Shown in pieces: positions 49,761 through 61,429 of a stretch of DNA of 64,000 nt. The first letter of the stretch is position 1, and each line of letters opens with the position of its first letter. This stretch comes from Welwitschia mirabilis (lineage: Eukaryota > Gnetophyta > Gnetopsida > Welwitschiales), in contig JBOZIK010000001.1 of NCBI GenBank assembly GCA_051453625.1, forward strand, positions 164,978,098 through 165,042,097, written 5' to 3'. The position numbers and the translations under genes are program-made. Under the pieces are notes generated by a model. The model was not told the DNA's origin and ran no database searches. It saw only the letters and a program-made list of their open reading frames with translations.

Positions 49761-51552
49761 AGCACCAAAATGTGCTAACTAGTAAATTATTCAAATTTAC
49801 TGATGTTTGAATGTTAAGGAGTAACTAATTCAAAAATTTAATTTCTAAATTTCATATCTATTAAGGCAATTAAGTAATAGTTATTCTTAATGATATGAAG
49901 TTTTTAAAAAAGCCCTTTCTAGCTTTTAAAGTCTTATCAACATTAATTTGTACTTTAGTACCCTTTAAAACAAAGTAATGGAAGCATGTGCTTGTATTTG
50001 AAAGGAGTGATAGCATGTTTTGCTTCCTCCTACGGTTCCTATTGAAAGGCAAACTGAAAAATGTAGTTTGGTTGGCAGCAACAATGTTAGGTGTAGCAGA
50101 AAGTGCACTAGTCTTCCCTCAATCGTTGTGGGAAGAGTGAGGAAGGGGCAAACGATATTTGTGCTATAGAAGGTGCTGATCTGCTTGGGGATCATACATC
50201 ATCTTTGGTTGCAGGGTCCCTAAATATTGCAAGTTGAATGCATGGAGGTGTGAAGGTTTATGAGCACTCCTTTTGCTTATGGTTGTCATAGCTTTCCTTT
50301 ATATTATGAAAAATGGCTTCTAAGTGTTAAACAAATATTCATCTTATTTGAAATTTCGCAAACTTGTTTACAGTTGTTCATGAGTTGGACAATCTAGCAT
50401 CTCTGTTGCGTGAGCCTCTGCTTATTTGTGGATGGAGTGATCATTTAAATTTCAGTATCATTTCCTTGAATCTTTTCCAAATGCTACTTGTGTTCTAGTC
50501 AAATAGGCCCAACTGAATGAATGTTTGCTGAACTTGTAATTTGCAATTCCAATACTCGTATCCTTCATCAAATATTCCCAAGGTTCAATCTGTCTTTTCT
50601 GATATTCAAGTGCTTTTAAGAACAAAAAGTGAAATGCAGAAACATAGTGTGAAACATGGAGAGGAGCAGCAATATAGGAGAGGAGAGACATAGTGCAGCA
50701 ATGGAAGTGGGTGGAGTCGTGGGGATCATTATCAAACAACAAAAGCGTGGCCTATACATATTATTTTTCCAAATGTGATTAGTTGGATTTTAAATGCAAT
50801 TAATCATATAGAACATTAAGTTGCATCTGTTCATCCGTTAGTTGCATTTTGGATGTGATTAATCATATCAAGTTGTCACTAATCACTGATCCAGTCTGAT
50901 TTGAGACTGGGTTGGTACCTAATCAACGGTTAAACAGGTATTTGGGAGTTAACTGTCAACTTCCATAACTATTGTACAGCAAATTCTACATTTTGTAAAA
51001 TTATGACTATAGTGTTGCAGATCATGAAGAAAGCTGAGCAAACATCTAAGTGATGAAGGGGATCCTGAATAAGTAAGTTTCTCTGTGGTCAGAGGGAATT
51101 GGAAATTAGCAAAGAAGACAAATCCATGATGACCAATTGCTGGAGTGAATCTATGACATTTTAGTATCTAAATCATTGTGTTTTATATCATTTTTTATTC
51201 CATTTTACCTGTAGAATCATGAAGCAAAAAGGCATGTATATTGCTCATGGATAAATTAAGTTAGCAAGGGGCATTAGCTAGATATTTATATGACTCAAAT
51301 TTGAACACTTTTCAGTGTTAATATCTTAAATATTTTGTATGTTTTACTGTTACTGTTGGCTAGAGTTTACTGTGTTATTTTGTAAAACTAATCCCTAGAA
51401 AATTGATAATGCATATTTCTTAGTTCTTTGAAATTTGGAATTTTGAATTTTCATTCATGTTTTATATTTGTTGTCAGTCATTCCATCTGTTGAAGGGCTG
51501 AAGGTAGTCATTCATAAATTTTAATGCTAACCATCTATAAGCTTATATGCAG

Positions 51553-51738
51553 AGGTTTCTTTTCGGTGGAAGATTGATGTTTGGACCTGATGTCAAGTCC
51601 TTGCTTATAACTGTTCTACTAATCGTAGTCCCAGTAGCAATTTTCTGTGCTTTTGTTGCTTGGCACCTCCGGCACAGATTCTCACTATATAACAGTGGTT
51701 ATGCATTTCTTGTAGTGGCGCTCGTATACACATGCTAT
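51553..51738 (+). CDS. DHHC-type protein S-acyltransferase, exon 2 (transmembrane segments 1 and 2)
   Basis: The exon has 62 codons, phase 0 at both ends, between acceptor tatgcag and donor TAT|gtaagt. It starts RFLFGGRLMFGPDVKS, continuing the exon 1 signature, and matches the plant PAT pattern FL.GGRL.FGPD..SL. Two hydrophobic stretches follow. The first is about residues 17-40 of the exon, ending in FVAWHLRHRF, and the second about residues 47-62, starting at NSGYAFLVV. They correspond to membrane spans 1 and 2 before the cytosolic DHHC domain. No stop or shift is present, which favours a working gene. Exon 3 should begin with the TSGRDPG segment and lead into the Cys-rich domain; I searched by eye to 64000 and did not find it. 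Confidence 0.87.
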
Positions 51739-53174
51739 GTAAGTTGTTTTCTCGATTTTTACTCTGTTTATGAAAGCATGGTGTTTGACAATTCTTTTAT
51801 GGGTTTGACAGAGGAGATATTAATTTATGATGTTCTGTGTTTCGGGACAGAAACTTAGATCTTAATGCTAAGACTATTAGAGCGGGTGTGTATTTGAAAA
51901 CATGTATGCCAATGTAATTACCAACCCCCCCAAAAACAAAAAGAAAAAAAAGAAAAACAAGGACAAAGAAGAAAGAAAAGAAAAGGGGAAGAGGAAGAAC
52001 ATTAACTGCTCTTTTGTACTTTTGCTTTCTGCATCTTATCTTAGTGAAGGGCCATTTGCTTATTTCTGTCTGCCATCTATTCATAGTAACATCAGGCTAA
52101 GAATTTTAACATGTTTTTCCCACCATATGAAATTTTTTGAGGTTTTAATTAATATGAAATTTTGAAATAGGAGAGAATTGTTAACGTTTTAAAAACAACT
52201 CAGGGAGGTGCTCTGAATCATTGACTGTTGTACCATGCTTTCTAGAACCAAACACGATCTCTCTTGCTGAATCTCTAAAAATGTGCAATATTTCATTAAG
52301 GCAAAGAACTTACTGTAGAAATCTTACATTTTATTTACTTTGACGTTTTGGTTGCTCTATTGTGTCTTTGTTGGACTTTGTTCTCTAGGGGGCAGAAGTT
52401 CTCTTTAATATTCTGTTTGATTGAATGGCCAAAGTTCATAATCTTCACTTTGTTTTTTTTGGGTGCTTGGCTTGCATTTTTTCACTTTTTAAGGCAAGAA
52501 TGCAATTTTCAGAGCATTAGTTGACTCTTTCAAGATAAAGTGAAGAAGACACAATTTGGTATGTGTATTAGTGTAGAGTTGATGTGCAGTGCTATATTCA
52601 GCATAACCCTGAATGATATTTCTATTTCATGTGATTGTGTGTAGAAGGCAATTGTTCTCACATCGAAAATGTTATAAAAATAGTGGCATGCTTCAAACCA
52701 GCGTTCAGATGTTTTCAGATGTGATGTGTTCTGGAAATGAACATGAAGACCTTGTTTATATTCTTCTAAGCAGGGGAAGTAAAAACCAAACGCAAATGTT
52801 GCCTGAAAAGATTTATTTTAGATGTTAAGTTTATATCAATTATCAATGCAGTGGGATGGGACATTCAGGATAATACTTGTCTCTTTAACATAAGCACCAA
52901 GAAGGCAAGAAGAACTAGCTGAAATAAAGATTGTTGGAATTACTTTAAGATATCAAGAGGTTGTTGATATGAATAGACATAATACAATGTTGAAATTCAT
53001 GTTCAGTCCAGATGAAGTTTGACTTATATAACAATAATTGTGATTACAGTACTATAACAGGGATGGTTAAATATCATAAAATGATGTGTTGTTCAGGAAA
53101 AGAAATAAAATAAGAAATGCCATTTCAATGGTGGCCATTTGTACATAAGGTGGTTAGTTCAGTTTGGTATTGTT

Positions 53175-54830
53175 TATTTGTCAATGGGGAGTTCTGAGAG
53201 GAGTTTACGCCTGAATGTGCTATTTGCCAGGGTGGTGCACTCTCTTCCTATATTTTCATTAATTTTTCTGAAGTCCTTGGCCAGTTCATAAAGAAGAGTA
53301 TCATGGGGATAAGCATTAGCAGCTCTGGTATTAAAAGCTTCGATTATGTTGACTATACTATTATCATCTCTACCTTCCTTATTGGGGGAGCGCTGAAAGA
53401 ATTAAGAGGATGGTAAGAGTCTGTTACTGAGCATGGGGGAACAGAAAGTCAATTAGGACAATAAGATATTCTTTTAAAATGTGATCCCTGCATATGCATT
53501 TGAATTCTGAATCAGTTTGGTTGTAAGAAAGGGATGTTTCTCGATTCTTATCTTGGTATCCCTCTTTTTGAGAGGAGGAATGAGGAGGTGGTTTGCAGGA
53601 AAGTTATTAAGAAAGTTAGAGCTAGACTGTGTGACTGGAAGTGTTCTTTTTCTCACAAGTGGGCAAGCTCCTCATGGTGAAGTTTGTTTTGTCAGGGATG
53701 GCTCCTTACACCATGTCTTTGTTTCATGTTTTCTCGAACGTGGTGAAGAAGCTGGATGCTATTCGCAGGAATTTCCTCTGGACTGAAGGATCCCACAAGG
53801 TTCATTTGGTTAAGTGGGAGCAAGTGGCCTGCCCGGTTTAGGCTGGGGACATAGGGACAAGGTGTGCTAATAACATCAATATGTCCCTTTTGGCTAAACA
53901 TGTTGGAGCATCCATTGGAATGAGGGTTGTTGGGTCTCTTCCTTTAAGTGGAAGTATAGTATTTCTGAGCGTCTTGATGGTGATCCAACTAAGTGGCAGG
54001 CTGGCTGTGCTTTTTGGAACAATTTTTGTAAGACTATTCCTATTGTTTGTAGCTTGGGTAGGTGGTCTATTGGTGAAGGGAACATTCATTTTTGGGGCAA
54101 GAGTTGGCTCATGAATGAGGTCACTTGTGATGTGAAAGATTGGGCTAAGTTTTATTTGTGTATTAAGGCTAGATGTGTTAAGAATCAGCGTTGGATATGG
54201 ATTCCTATCCCTAATTATGTTGTTAAAGCTAGAATTGTTGCAAATATTTAGAGGATTTTGGATAATCTATGTAGAAATCCCAAAAGAGACAAGTTCATTC
54301 TCACTAACAAAAAGATTTCTCTATCAACTTGGTTTACAATAGTCTCTTCAATAATCATGGGAGCTCACGCAAGATGTGGAAGTCCCAATGGAAACTATTA
54401 GAGTTTTTGCTTGGCTTATAGCATGTAGGGCTATCCTTGCCTAGAATAGGCTTCGTCATATGGGCTTGTCTATTCCATCTTGTTGTCCATTTTGCAAGAG
54501 TGGTGAGGAGTCGATAGATCATTTAATGGTTCATTGCCACTTTGTGTAAACTATCTAGCCTTGTCTTGGCTATGATGTCTAGTCTTGGGATAGGCTGTTG
54601 AGCTTGCTAAAAGAGATTGACAAGGCATCGATGGTTGTTTGGCGATTTGGAAAGAGTGGAATGCAATGGTGTTTCGTAATTAGTACACCTTCTTGTGAAA
54701 GGACTTGGTGTGCTATAAATGACAAAGAGTTGGTGTCGCAATCCCAAAAATTGCTTGAGCAAGATGCCACCCAATATTTTATGTTTTATGAAAATTGTCA
54801 CATTCTTAATGGACAGTTTCTTTAATCAGT
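53175..54830 (+). mobile_element. L1-type LINE relic, 3' part of reverse transcriptase
   Basis: Reading across frames, a CQGGALSSYIFI piece (near 53230) matches the 'RQGDPLSPYLFI' motif. FDYVDYTII (near 53340) stands where FADDT should be, so the catalytic pair is damaged. LGIPLFERRNEEVV (near 53550-53590) matches the segment after the catalytic core. At 54030-54230 come pieces like 'WSIGEGNIHFWGKSW' and 'RWIWIP'. At 54400-54550 is a zinc-binding tail with a CCPFCKSGEESIDHL segment, as in plant L1 (zf-RVT). The N-terminal endonuclease frame is absent. Stops and shifts are frequent. Confidence 0.8.
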
Positions 54831-54844
54831 TAATATGTAATAAT

Positions 54845-55268
54845 TGTCCAAGGAACATGACCCTTCAGGAAGAGTCATGTAAACTGTTTAGATCAATTCA
54901 CCAATGTTAATGGGGCCCTTGGGAAAGTGTAGGACATGCATGGGTGTTGTACAAGTACGTTGAGGGCGTTGACAAGCTAGCCTAGCCCCTCAGCGATTCC
55001 ACAGATTAGACCTTGAAAGCAACATGATCTGGTCAGGCCGCTGTGTCAAGACCCTACATTTGGCAAAGGTGGAAGTCGCAATGTGTGTTTGTGCAAGTCA
55101 ATAAAGATAAGTTCCATGTTTTTATTTTCCATCATGTTAATCTACTGGAACTGATGATCAAATGGCAATTACTTTGCTGTCTCCCAAAGATATTCCTTTC
55201 TTAATTTTCATTATTTCTATGACCTTATTTTTATAAAATATAAATGGAAGCATCATAATTGGTATAAG
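54845..55268. other. unannotated stretch after the LINE
   Basis: No open frame or motif was seen. It may be the LINE 3' tail region or flanking DNA. Confidence 0.4.
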
Positions 55269-55269
55269 A

Positions 55270-57700
55270 GAAAGTGATTTACAATGGAGAATTTTTTAAA
55301 GCAATAAAAGTTGGTATTTTATTAGCAGAAGCACAGTAACAAGTACAGTATATTGATAAAAGTAAAAGCCGGAAACGCAAGAACAACTGAAGACATAATG
55401 AGTAAGGGGGGAAATAAACAAAAGACATGATGGGTAATGGAGAAAACAAACATGCGTTTTTTAAGTCGGAACCATCACAACCTTGAGGCGTATCTGAGCA
55501 TGAACCATTAGGAGACGACTCAGGAGGAATGGGTAGAATTTTCCCTTTGACATGCTCTAAGTGATGGTAGCCCATTTTCACAAATTTGCTGGAATAATGG
55601 TTTAGCAAGGTGACAATATAGTGAATTGACGCTTCCAAAGAGCCTTGTGCATATGATAAGAGCCTCACAAGTCTTCCTTGGTGACCACTAGTCTCTCTGA
55701 GGAACAGTTTAGCACTCATTCCAAGTGAGAAATCTGAGCATGCTTTTACGAAAGATTTGCCATTACTGCCTCCATCTATGCTTGCTTCTTTTTCAAAGAC
55801 TAATCCTCTGAGCGCCACACATCAACTCCGGCCTAAAGAAACAAAAGCAGAAGAGTGAGAATCAATAACTAAATCCCATCTACAAAGAAGTTTAAGATAA
55901 TGACAAAAATTCATAACTCAAGCGTATGAGTCCAAACCTCGGCAGTCTCGAGTTGGCGCATTTTGTGGCGGACCGTATTATGTAGCACCTCCAACTTGTT
56001 GATGATCAATTCAGAGTTGTGCTGGATAGGATCCTAAGAAGGATCAACAATATAACACTTTGTGGACCTTCTCAACCTTGCAACTTGAAAATCTTCATCA
56101 AAGTTGCTACCTATTTGATCCTTGTAATGAAAGACCTCTTTCTTTTGAGACCATTTGCTTTGCGAGACCGTTTGCTTGCTTGTCTGACGATTGAGCTTTC
56201 CAAACTATCCACTTGACCAATTTGGTCAATCAAAGTTTAGATTTCAGGAACCAAACCTATGAGCAGTGTAGGTATTGTTCTATCTATATCAGGAGGAGGA
56301 GTGGATGTCAGGAGTGGTGTAGATGAAGTTGGCAGATAAGGAATGGCGAAAAGCATTGAAGGACGCACTTCCATTGGTGTGACAAAACCCCTTGGCCCAA
56401 TTGAAGGGGTAGCAGACAAATAGGTGACTTGCAAAAATGGATCAAGGTTGATCGCCCCGTTGGAGTGACCCCCTTCAAACTCAGAAAACGTTGGAAGCTC
56501 TGGATTGGTCAAGGATGGCAAGCTTGACAAATCACTCATTTCGGCCCTTCGGCCCTTGAACAAATACCTTGGTATTTGTCCATACTTAATTTTCCCTTCT
56601 CTTGAAGAGGTGTAGGGGAATTCATGTTAGAGTGTTCCTGCAAGAAAAGGATAAAAGGTTAATTGCATAAAAAAATGGAATGTAGAGAGAAAGGAAGCAC
56701 TGGGTGATAATACTTATTGTGACCCTTCGCTTACTTTGGTGAAGCACTGGCAAAAGCGAACCCCCCTCTTCTTCTTCTTCTTCTTCCACATCTTGCATAG
56801 GTAGTTAAGAATGGATTTGAAGGGGAAGAACTTTTTCCCCTTTCTGAGAAGATGAATGAGGGGTGTGAGATAATGATTTTTCTTGTGCATCCATCTACAA
56901 AACAATGAAAACTTAATAAGAGATAGAAATTAATAGCAGAAAAGCAAAGAGAAGGCTTATTCTTTACCTTTGAAGAACAAAACCCAACTAACCGAGGAAA
57001 ATACTAGACCACTTTTCATCATTAGAAGTAGGGATGATTCCGTGAGGATGGATTATGGGCAAGGAAGAAAAAGGCATTGTGACTACTAGGAAGTTCAATT
57101 TGTTTAATATTCACAAAACGTCTTTTTCCCACGAAAGGCGAAGTAGAGAGAAGGATACTTCTGCAAGTGAGGAAGCCCGAATTAGAATTTTGGTTGGCTT
57201 TACACAATAGTGAAATGGCTTCTGAATAGATACTGTGACTCCAATCAAAGCAAATCTCTTTGTCTCAAGCCACGGATGAGAGATAAATTGCATATTCTGG
57301 AAGCTGCGATGAATGAGAATGAAGAAAGCCACGAGAGGCTATAAGCAAATCCAAGGCTACAAAATATGGCACTAAGATGGATTTTAAAGGGATCCCGTGA
57401 TACCCTCCTAGTTGCACCTTCCCGCCTACGAATTCATAAAAGGATGTTTTGAAGAAATCTAAGGTCTCCGACTCATAGGTAAAAAACCCTTTGGGGAATA
57501 AGAGACCCATTTGAGAGGCCAAAAGCATCTTTTATGGCTTGTGGAGTAATATGGACTAAACCAAAGCTAGGATAGCGAAAGGAATGGGTTTGAGCATTAA
57601 AAGAGGTATAAATCAAATCTAGAATTAGGAAGACTTTAGGAGAATGAAAATTAAAATGGGGAAAGAATAAGAGATGTGAAATATTAGAACTCAAGTCCCT
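55270..57700 (-). pseudogene. unrecognised multi-part gene-like block
   Basis: On the - strand this block is less AT-rich than its surroundings and carries long open pieces. At 57694-57265 is a globular-looking piece with an FGLVHITPQAIKDAFGLSNG segment. At 57332-57022 its likely continuation follows. At about 56900-56705 an acceptor-like TTTTGTAG is followed by an ATG frame with a run of seven Glu. At 56563-56237 is a Pro/Ser-rich piece starting MSDLSSLPS. At about 56000-55930 is a possible coiled coil. At 55818-55445 is a piece with HQGRLVRLLSYAQGSLEASI. Stops and shifts separate them. The N-terminal piece faintly resembles plant transposon-type gag or mobile-domain proteins. I cannot name the family; it could be a dead gene or a transposon product. 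Confidence 0.4.
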
Positions 57701-57750
57701 TGTGAAATATTGGAACTCAAGGCCCTTGTGATATTAGAACTCAAGGCCCA
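57679..57750. repeat. short tandem repeat, three copies of 24-26 bp
   Basis: 'atattagaactcaag' or a close variant begins at 57681, 57707 and 57731, followed each time by a 'cccttgtga'-like stretch (partial in the last). Confidence 0.75.
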
Positions 57751-58106
57751 ATCAAACTTTGATTGGGTTAGCAAGCTATAATACTCTTCATCGCTGAATC
57801 AGAAGTTGCAATTAAACCATCTAATTTCTGGAAAAGCCTTGTGAGACATTCCTCATGAAAGGGAAGTTGACTTTTCTAAGAAGATGGTCAAAAAGATGCA
57901 CGAAAGGAGTTGTAAAAGCTTGCAAATGACAAGGAAAGTACTTTGAAAAGATGAAATTAGTATGATAAAAAGTTAAAGGGAGAAGACAAAAGAGAAAAGT
58001 GAATGAGAGAAATTACCTTTGGGAGGATGAGGAGTGGTAAAAATAACGAGTAAATTATGCCCTCCTCTTATTTATAAGGAAAAAGTGGAATCTAAAAGCA
58101 CTAGGT

Positions 58107-58212
58107 GATGTGAAAGTGACATTAGTAAGAGTGACGTGATAAGTTGAGATGATGTGAATGTGACATTAATGGGAGTGATGTGATGTAAAAGTGACATTAA
58201 TGATAATGATGT
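58107..58212. repeat. irregular tandem repeat
   Basis: 'gatgtgaaagtgacatta' or a close variant occurs at 58107, 58151 and 58183, with 'gagtgacgtgata'-type spacers of unequal length. Confidence 0.7.
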
Positions 58213-58224
58213 GACAAGTTAAAG

Positions 58225-59611
58225 TGTGTAGGGCGCCACATTGTTGAAAGGTAGCACTGCTGGATCCCATGAAGGACTATAGGGTGCCACATTGCTGACA
58301 TCATCAATCCAAAACAATATGACATGCGACACTAGTGAAGGGGAGCATCAATGGACCCCAGGAAGGACTATAGGATGCTACATTGCTTACATCATCGTTC
58401 CAAAATAGTATAGGGCGTCACACTACTGAAAGAGAGCATCGATGGACCCTAGGGAGGACTATAGTATGCCATACTGCTTACACCATTAGNNNNNNNNNNN
58501 NNNNNNNNNNNNNNNNNNNNNNNNNNNNNNNNNNNNNNNNNNNNNNNNNNNNNNNNNNNNNNNNNNNNNNNNNNNNNNNNNNNNNNNNNNNNNNNNNNNN
58601 NNNNNNNNNNNNNNNNNNNNNNNNNNNNNNNNNNNNNNNNNNNNNNNNNNNNNNNNNNNNNNNNNNNNNNNNNNNNNNNNNNNNNNNNNNNNNNNNNNNN
58701 NNNNNNNNNNNNNNNNNNNNNNNNNNNNNNNNNNNNNNNNNNNNNNNNNNNNNNNNNNNNNNNNNNNNNNNNNNNNNNNNNNNNNNNNNNNNNNNNNNNN
58801 NNNNNNNNNNNNNNNNNNNNNNNNNNNNNNNNNNNNNNNNNNNNNNNNNNNNNNNNNNNNNNNNNNNNNNNNNNNNNNNNNNNNNNNNNNNNNNNNNNNN
58901 NNNNNNNNNNNNNNNNNNNNNNNNNNNNNNNNNNNNNNNNNNNNNNNNNNNNNNNNNNNNNNNNNNNNNNNNNNNNNNNNNNNNNNNNNNNNNNNNNNNN
59001 NNNNNNNNNNNNNNNNNNNNACCACACTACTAACATCATCACTCTAGGAAGCTACAGGGTGCCACATTATTGAAAGAGAGTATTGTTAGGCCCACAAAAG
59101 TCTCTAGGGTGTAAGACTGTTGACATCATGAGTCTAAGAAGTTATAGGACATCACACGGTTGATATGGAGCATCAGTGGAGCCCATGGAAGTGTATAGGA
59201 TGCCACACTATTAACATCCTCACTCCAAAACTGTATAAGGCGCTACACTGCTGGCATCATCAATTGAGAGAGCTATAGGGCACCACATTGCTGACATGGA
59301 GCATCAGTGGACCCCATAGAGGTCTATAGGGTTCCACATTACTAAGATCATCAGTCTAAAACGTTATAGAATGCCACATTACTAAGTTGGAGCATTAATG
59401 GACAACACAGAAGTCTATAGGGTGTCACATTGCTAACATCATCAATCCAAGAAGCTATAGCGCATCACATTGTGAAATAGAGGATATACGGACCCCATAC
59501 AAGTCTATAGACATCACACAGTTGACATCATTAGTCTAAGAACCTATAGGGTGCCACATTGCTCACATGAGCATCAATGGACCCCACAGAAGTGTAGGGT
59601 GCCACACTGTT
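58225..59611. repeat. tandem satellite of about 90 bp with half-unit structure
   Basis: Units start at the 'ctatag' element at about 59274, 59364, 59454 and 59544, 90 bp apart. Each unit has two related halves. Both halves carry a 'tatagggtgccacattgct' core; one half goes on to 'gacatcatca' and the other to 'ggagcatcagtggacccca'. The array is cut by a 531-N gap (58490-59020) and continues on both sides, so its real length is uncertain. The right end is cut off by the Copia LTR start at 59615. Confidence 0.85.
58490..59020. other. assembly gap (531 N) inside the satellite
   Basis: A run of N with satellite sequence on both sides. Confidence 0.95.
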
Positions 59612-59690
59612 GATTGTTGGAAGTAGTTTTGTCATTGATGCCCCTTTTCGATATTGCTTTCAGGTGTTTTCTAAGATGTGTTTCAGATTC

Positions 59691-60075
59691 GGTCGACCAG
59701 ATGTTTGCTAAGGGCGACCTAAAGTTTTCGTATGTATCCTGTCAAAAATTACTTGTTCTGAGGGTGTCTAGACAATTTGTAAGGGCGACCTCATTTCACT
59801 GAGGTCGACCAAACTGAATTTAGCTGATTTTCAAATTAGCAAAATTGATTCTTCTGAGGCCGACTAAGTAGTTTCTGAGAGCGACCGGATCTCCTTAGGG
59901 TGACTTTAGATTTTTTGAGGTCGACCGGATTCAAATTAGGTGTCTTTTTGACATGCAAACTGAATCTTCTAAGGGTGAACGAATTTCTTATGAGGGCAAC
60001 TGAATCTTACTAGATTTATCGTAACATGCTTGTTAGGTCAATCGAATGTTGTGTGAGGTCGATCGAATATCTAGC
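59691..60075 (+). repeat. GGTCGACC/GGGCGACC motif array, sense orientation
   Basis: Intact palindromes lie at 59691-59698, 59803-59810 and 59919-59926, about 112-116 bases apart. GGGCGACC, GAGCGACC and decayed forms (AGGTCGATCGAA and similar) lie between them. GGGCGACC is the complement of the GGTCGCCC seen on the + strand of the Sirevirus LTRs, so in element sense the two motif sets are the same. Confidence 0.85.
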
Positions 60076-60265
60076 TGTTTGAACTTTTTGACTGTTACAC
60101 ACTTCACTTAACTCGAAGAAAGGTGTGGGGAACTGGACATCTTGCATTGATTGCAAATCCATTAGATAAAGCATCTTAAATAACTTGAAACCTTATTTGT
60201 TAGGGTTACTGCTTTGATCGTAAGATTATCTTTGGTGCAAGAACACACTTCTTGTAAAAAAAACA

Positions 60266-60976
60266 NNNNNNNNNNNNNNNNNNNNNNNNNNNNNNNNNNN
60301 NNNNNNNNNNNNNNNNNNNNNNNNNNNNNNNNNNNNNNNNNNNNNNNNNNNNNNNNNNNNNNNNNNNNNNNNNNNNNNNNNNNNNNNNNNNNNNNNNNNN
60401 NNNNNNNNNNNNNNNNNNNNNNNNNNNNNNNNNNNNNNNNNNNNNNNNNNNNNNNNNNNNNNNNNNNNNNNNNNNNNNNNNNNNNNNNNNNNNNNNNNNN
60501 NNNNNNNNNNNNNNNNNNNNNNNNNNNNNNNNNNNNNNNNNNNNNNNNNNNNNNNNNNNNNNNNNNNNNNNNNNNNNNNNNNNNNNNNNNNNNNNNNNNN
60601 NNNNNNNNNNNNNNNNNNNNNNNNNNNNNNNNNNNNNNNNNNNNNNNNNNNNNNNNNNNNNNNNNNNNNNNNNNNNNNNNNNNNNNNNNNNNNNNNNNNN
60701 NNNNNNNNNNNNNNNNNNNNNNNNNNNNNNNNNNNNNNNNNNNNNNNNNNNNNNNNNNNNNNNNNNNNNNNNNNNNNNNNNNNNNNNNNNNNNNNNNNNN
60801 NNNNNNNNNNNNNNNNNNNNNNNNNNNNNNNNNNNNNNNNNNNNNNNNNNNNNNNNNNNNNNNNNNNNNNNNNNNNNNNNNNNNNNNNNNNNNNNNNNNN
60901 NNNNNNNNNNNNNNNNNNNNNNNNNNNNNNNNNNNNNNNNNNNNNNNNNNNNNNNNNNNNNNNNNNNNNNNNNNNN
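60266..60976. other. assembly gap (711 N)
   Basis: A run of N inside the presumed LTR. Confidence 0.95.
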
Positions 60977-61330
60977 TCAAATCCTCGTTTGTATCTAATA
61001 TTTTTCCCTTATTGCAGCACTTTATTTGTAAAGTGTATTTCTCTTTTATATTATCAAGGAAGAGGGGGTTGTTTATTAAGTCAATGTAAAATTAGGGTTT
61101 TTAATCTAAAGTGAGCCTATTTAAGGGCAAGGGTTTTAAGGGAGGAGTAAGACATTCAGAACACTCTGGCTATTGAGGACGACTTGTGTCCTTGAACTTT
61201 TCTTCTTGAAATATCAAGAAAGTTTTACATTGCTCCTGTGGTTTTTTCCTACATTGGGGTTTTCCACATAAATTCCTGTGTGTTGTTTTGCTTTCTGTTT
61301 CTGTTGTTTTTCATTGCTATTCTTAATAAC

Positions 61331-61342
61331 TGGTATTAGAGC
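61331..61342 (+). other. primer-binding site, tRNA-iMet type
   Basis: It reads TGGTATTAGAGC, one transition away from the standard TGGTATCAGAGC. Confidence 0.8.
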
Positions 61343-61429
61343 TTGGTTAGGGTTTTACCTTAGGGTGTTGTAGCGAAGGGTGGGAAGCTGTAGGTATTGT
61401 TAGAGCTTCTAAGAGTGAAGCTTGTGAAT

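Larger units (their letters stand above)
35914..51552 (+). other. PAT intron 1 (15,639 bp)
   Basis: It begins gtaagt and ends tatgcag, and joins two phase-0 exons that together give continuous PAT sequence. It contains only repeats and transposon relics: tandem duplications at 35992, 36399, 38391 and 40105, a microsatellite at 40431, an unrecognised block with an N run at 44528-45214, and a hAT relic at 49150-49760. The remaining stretches (about 41000-44500, 45300-49100 and 49800-51500) show no gene that I can recognise. Introns of this size filled with old repeats are typical of gymnosperms and some early angiosperms. Confidence 0.75.
59615..61328 (+). mobile_element. 5' LTR of the second Copia element (gapped)
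   Basis: The left part (59615-60265) begins TGTTGG, followed by 'ttttgtcattgatgcc', and carries GGTCGACC at 59691, 59803 and 59919 plus GGGCGACC-type variants. The right part (60977-61328) has a TATA-like box at 61114-61121 ('ctatttaa') and a T-rich end. The two parts are joined only through N (60266-60976), so they may belong to different elements. Confidence 0.6.

Noticed and set aside
53517-54251. overlapping + strand frames of 60-89 codons that might be a small gene
   Set aside because: Read across frames they are consecutive pieces of an L1-type reverse transcriptase.
58383-59042. long open frames across the satellite
   Set aside because: Almost all of their length is N; the readable ends are satellite sequence.
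60162-61089. 270-290 codon frames
   Set aside because: They consist of the 711-N gap with short real ends.
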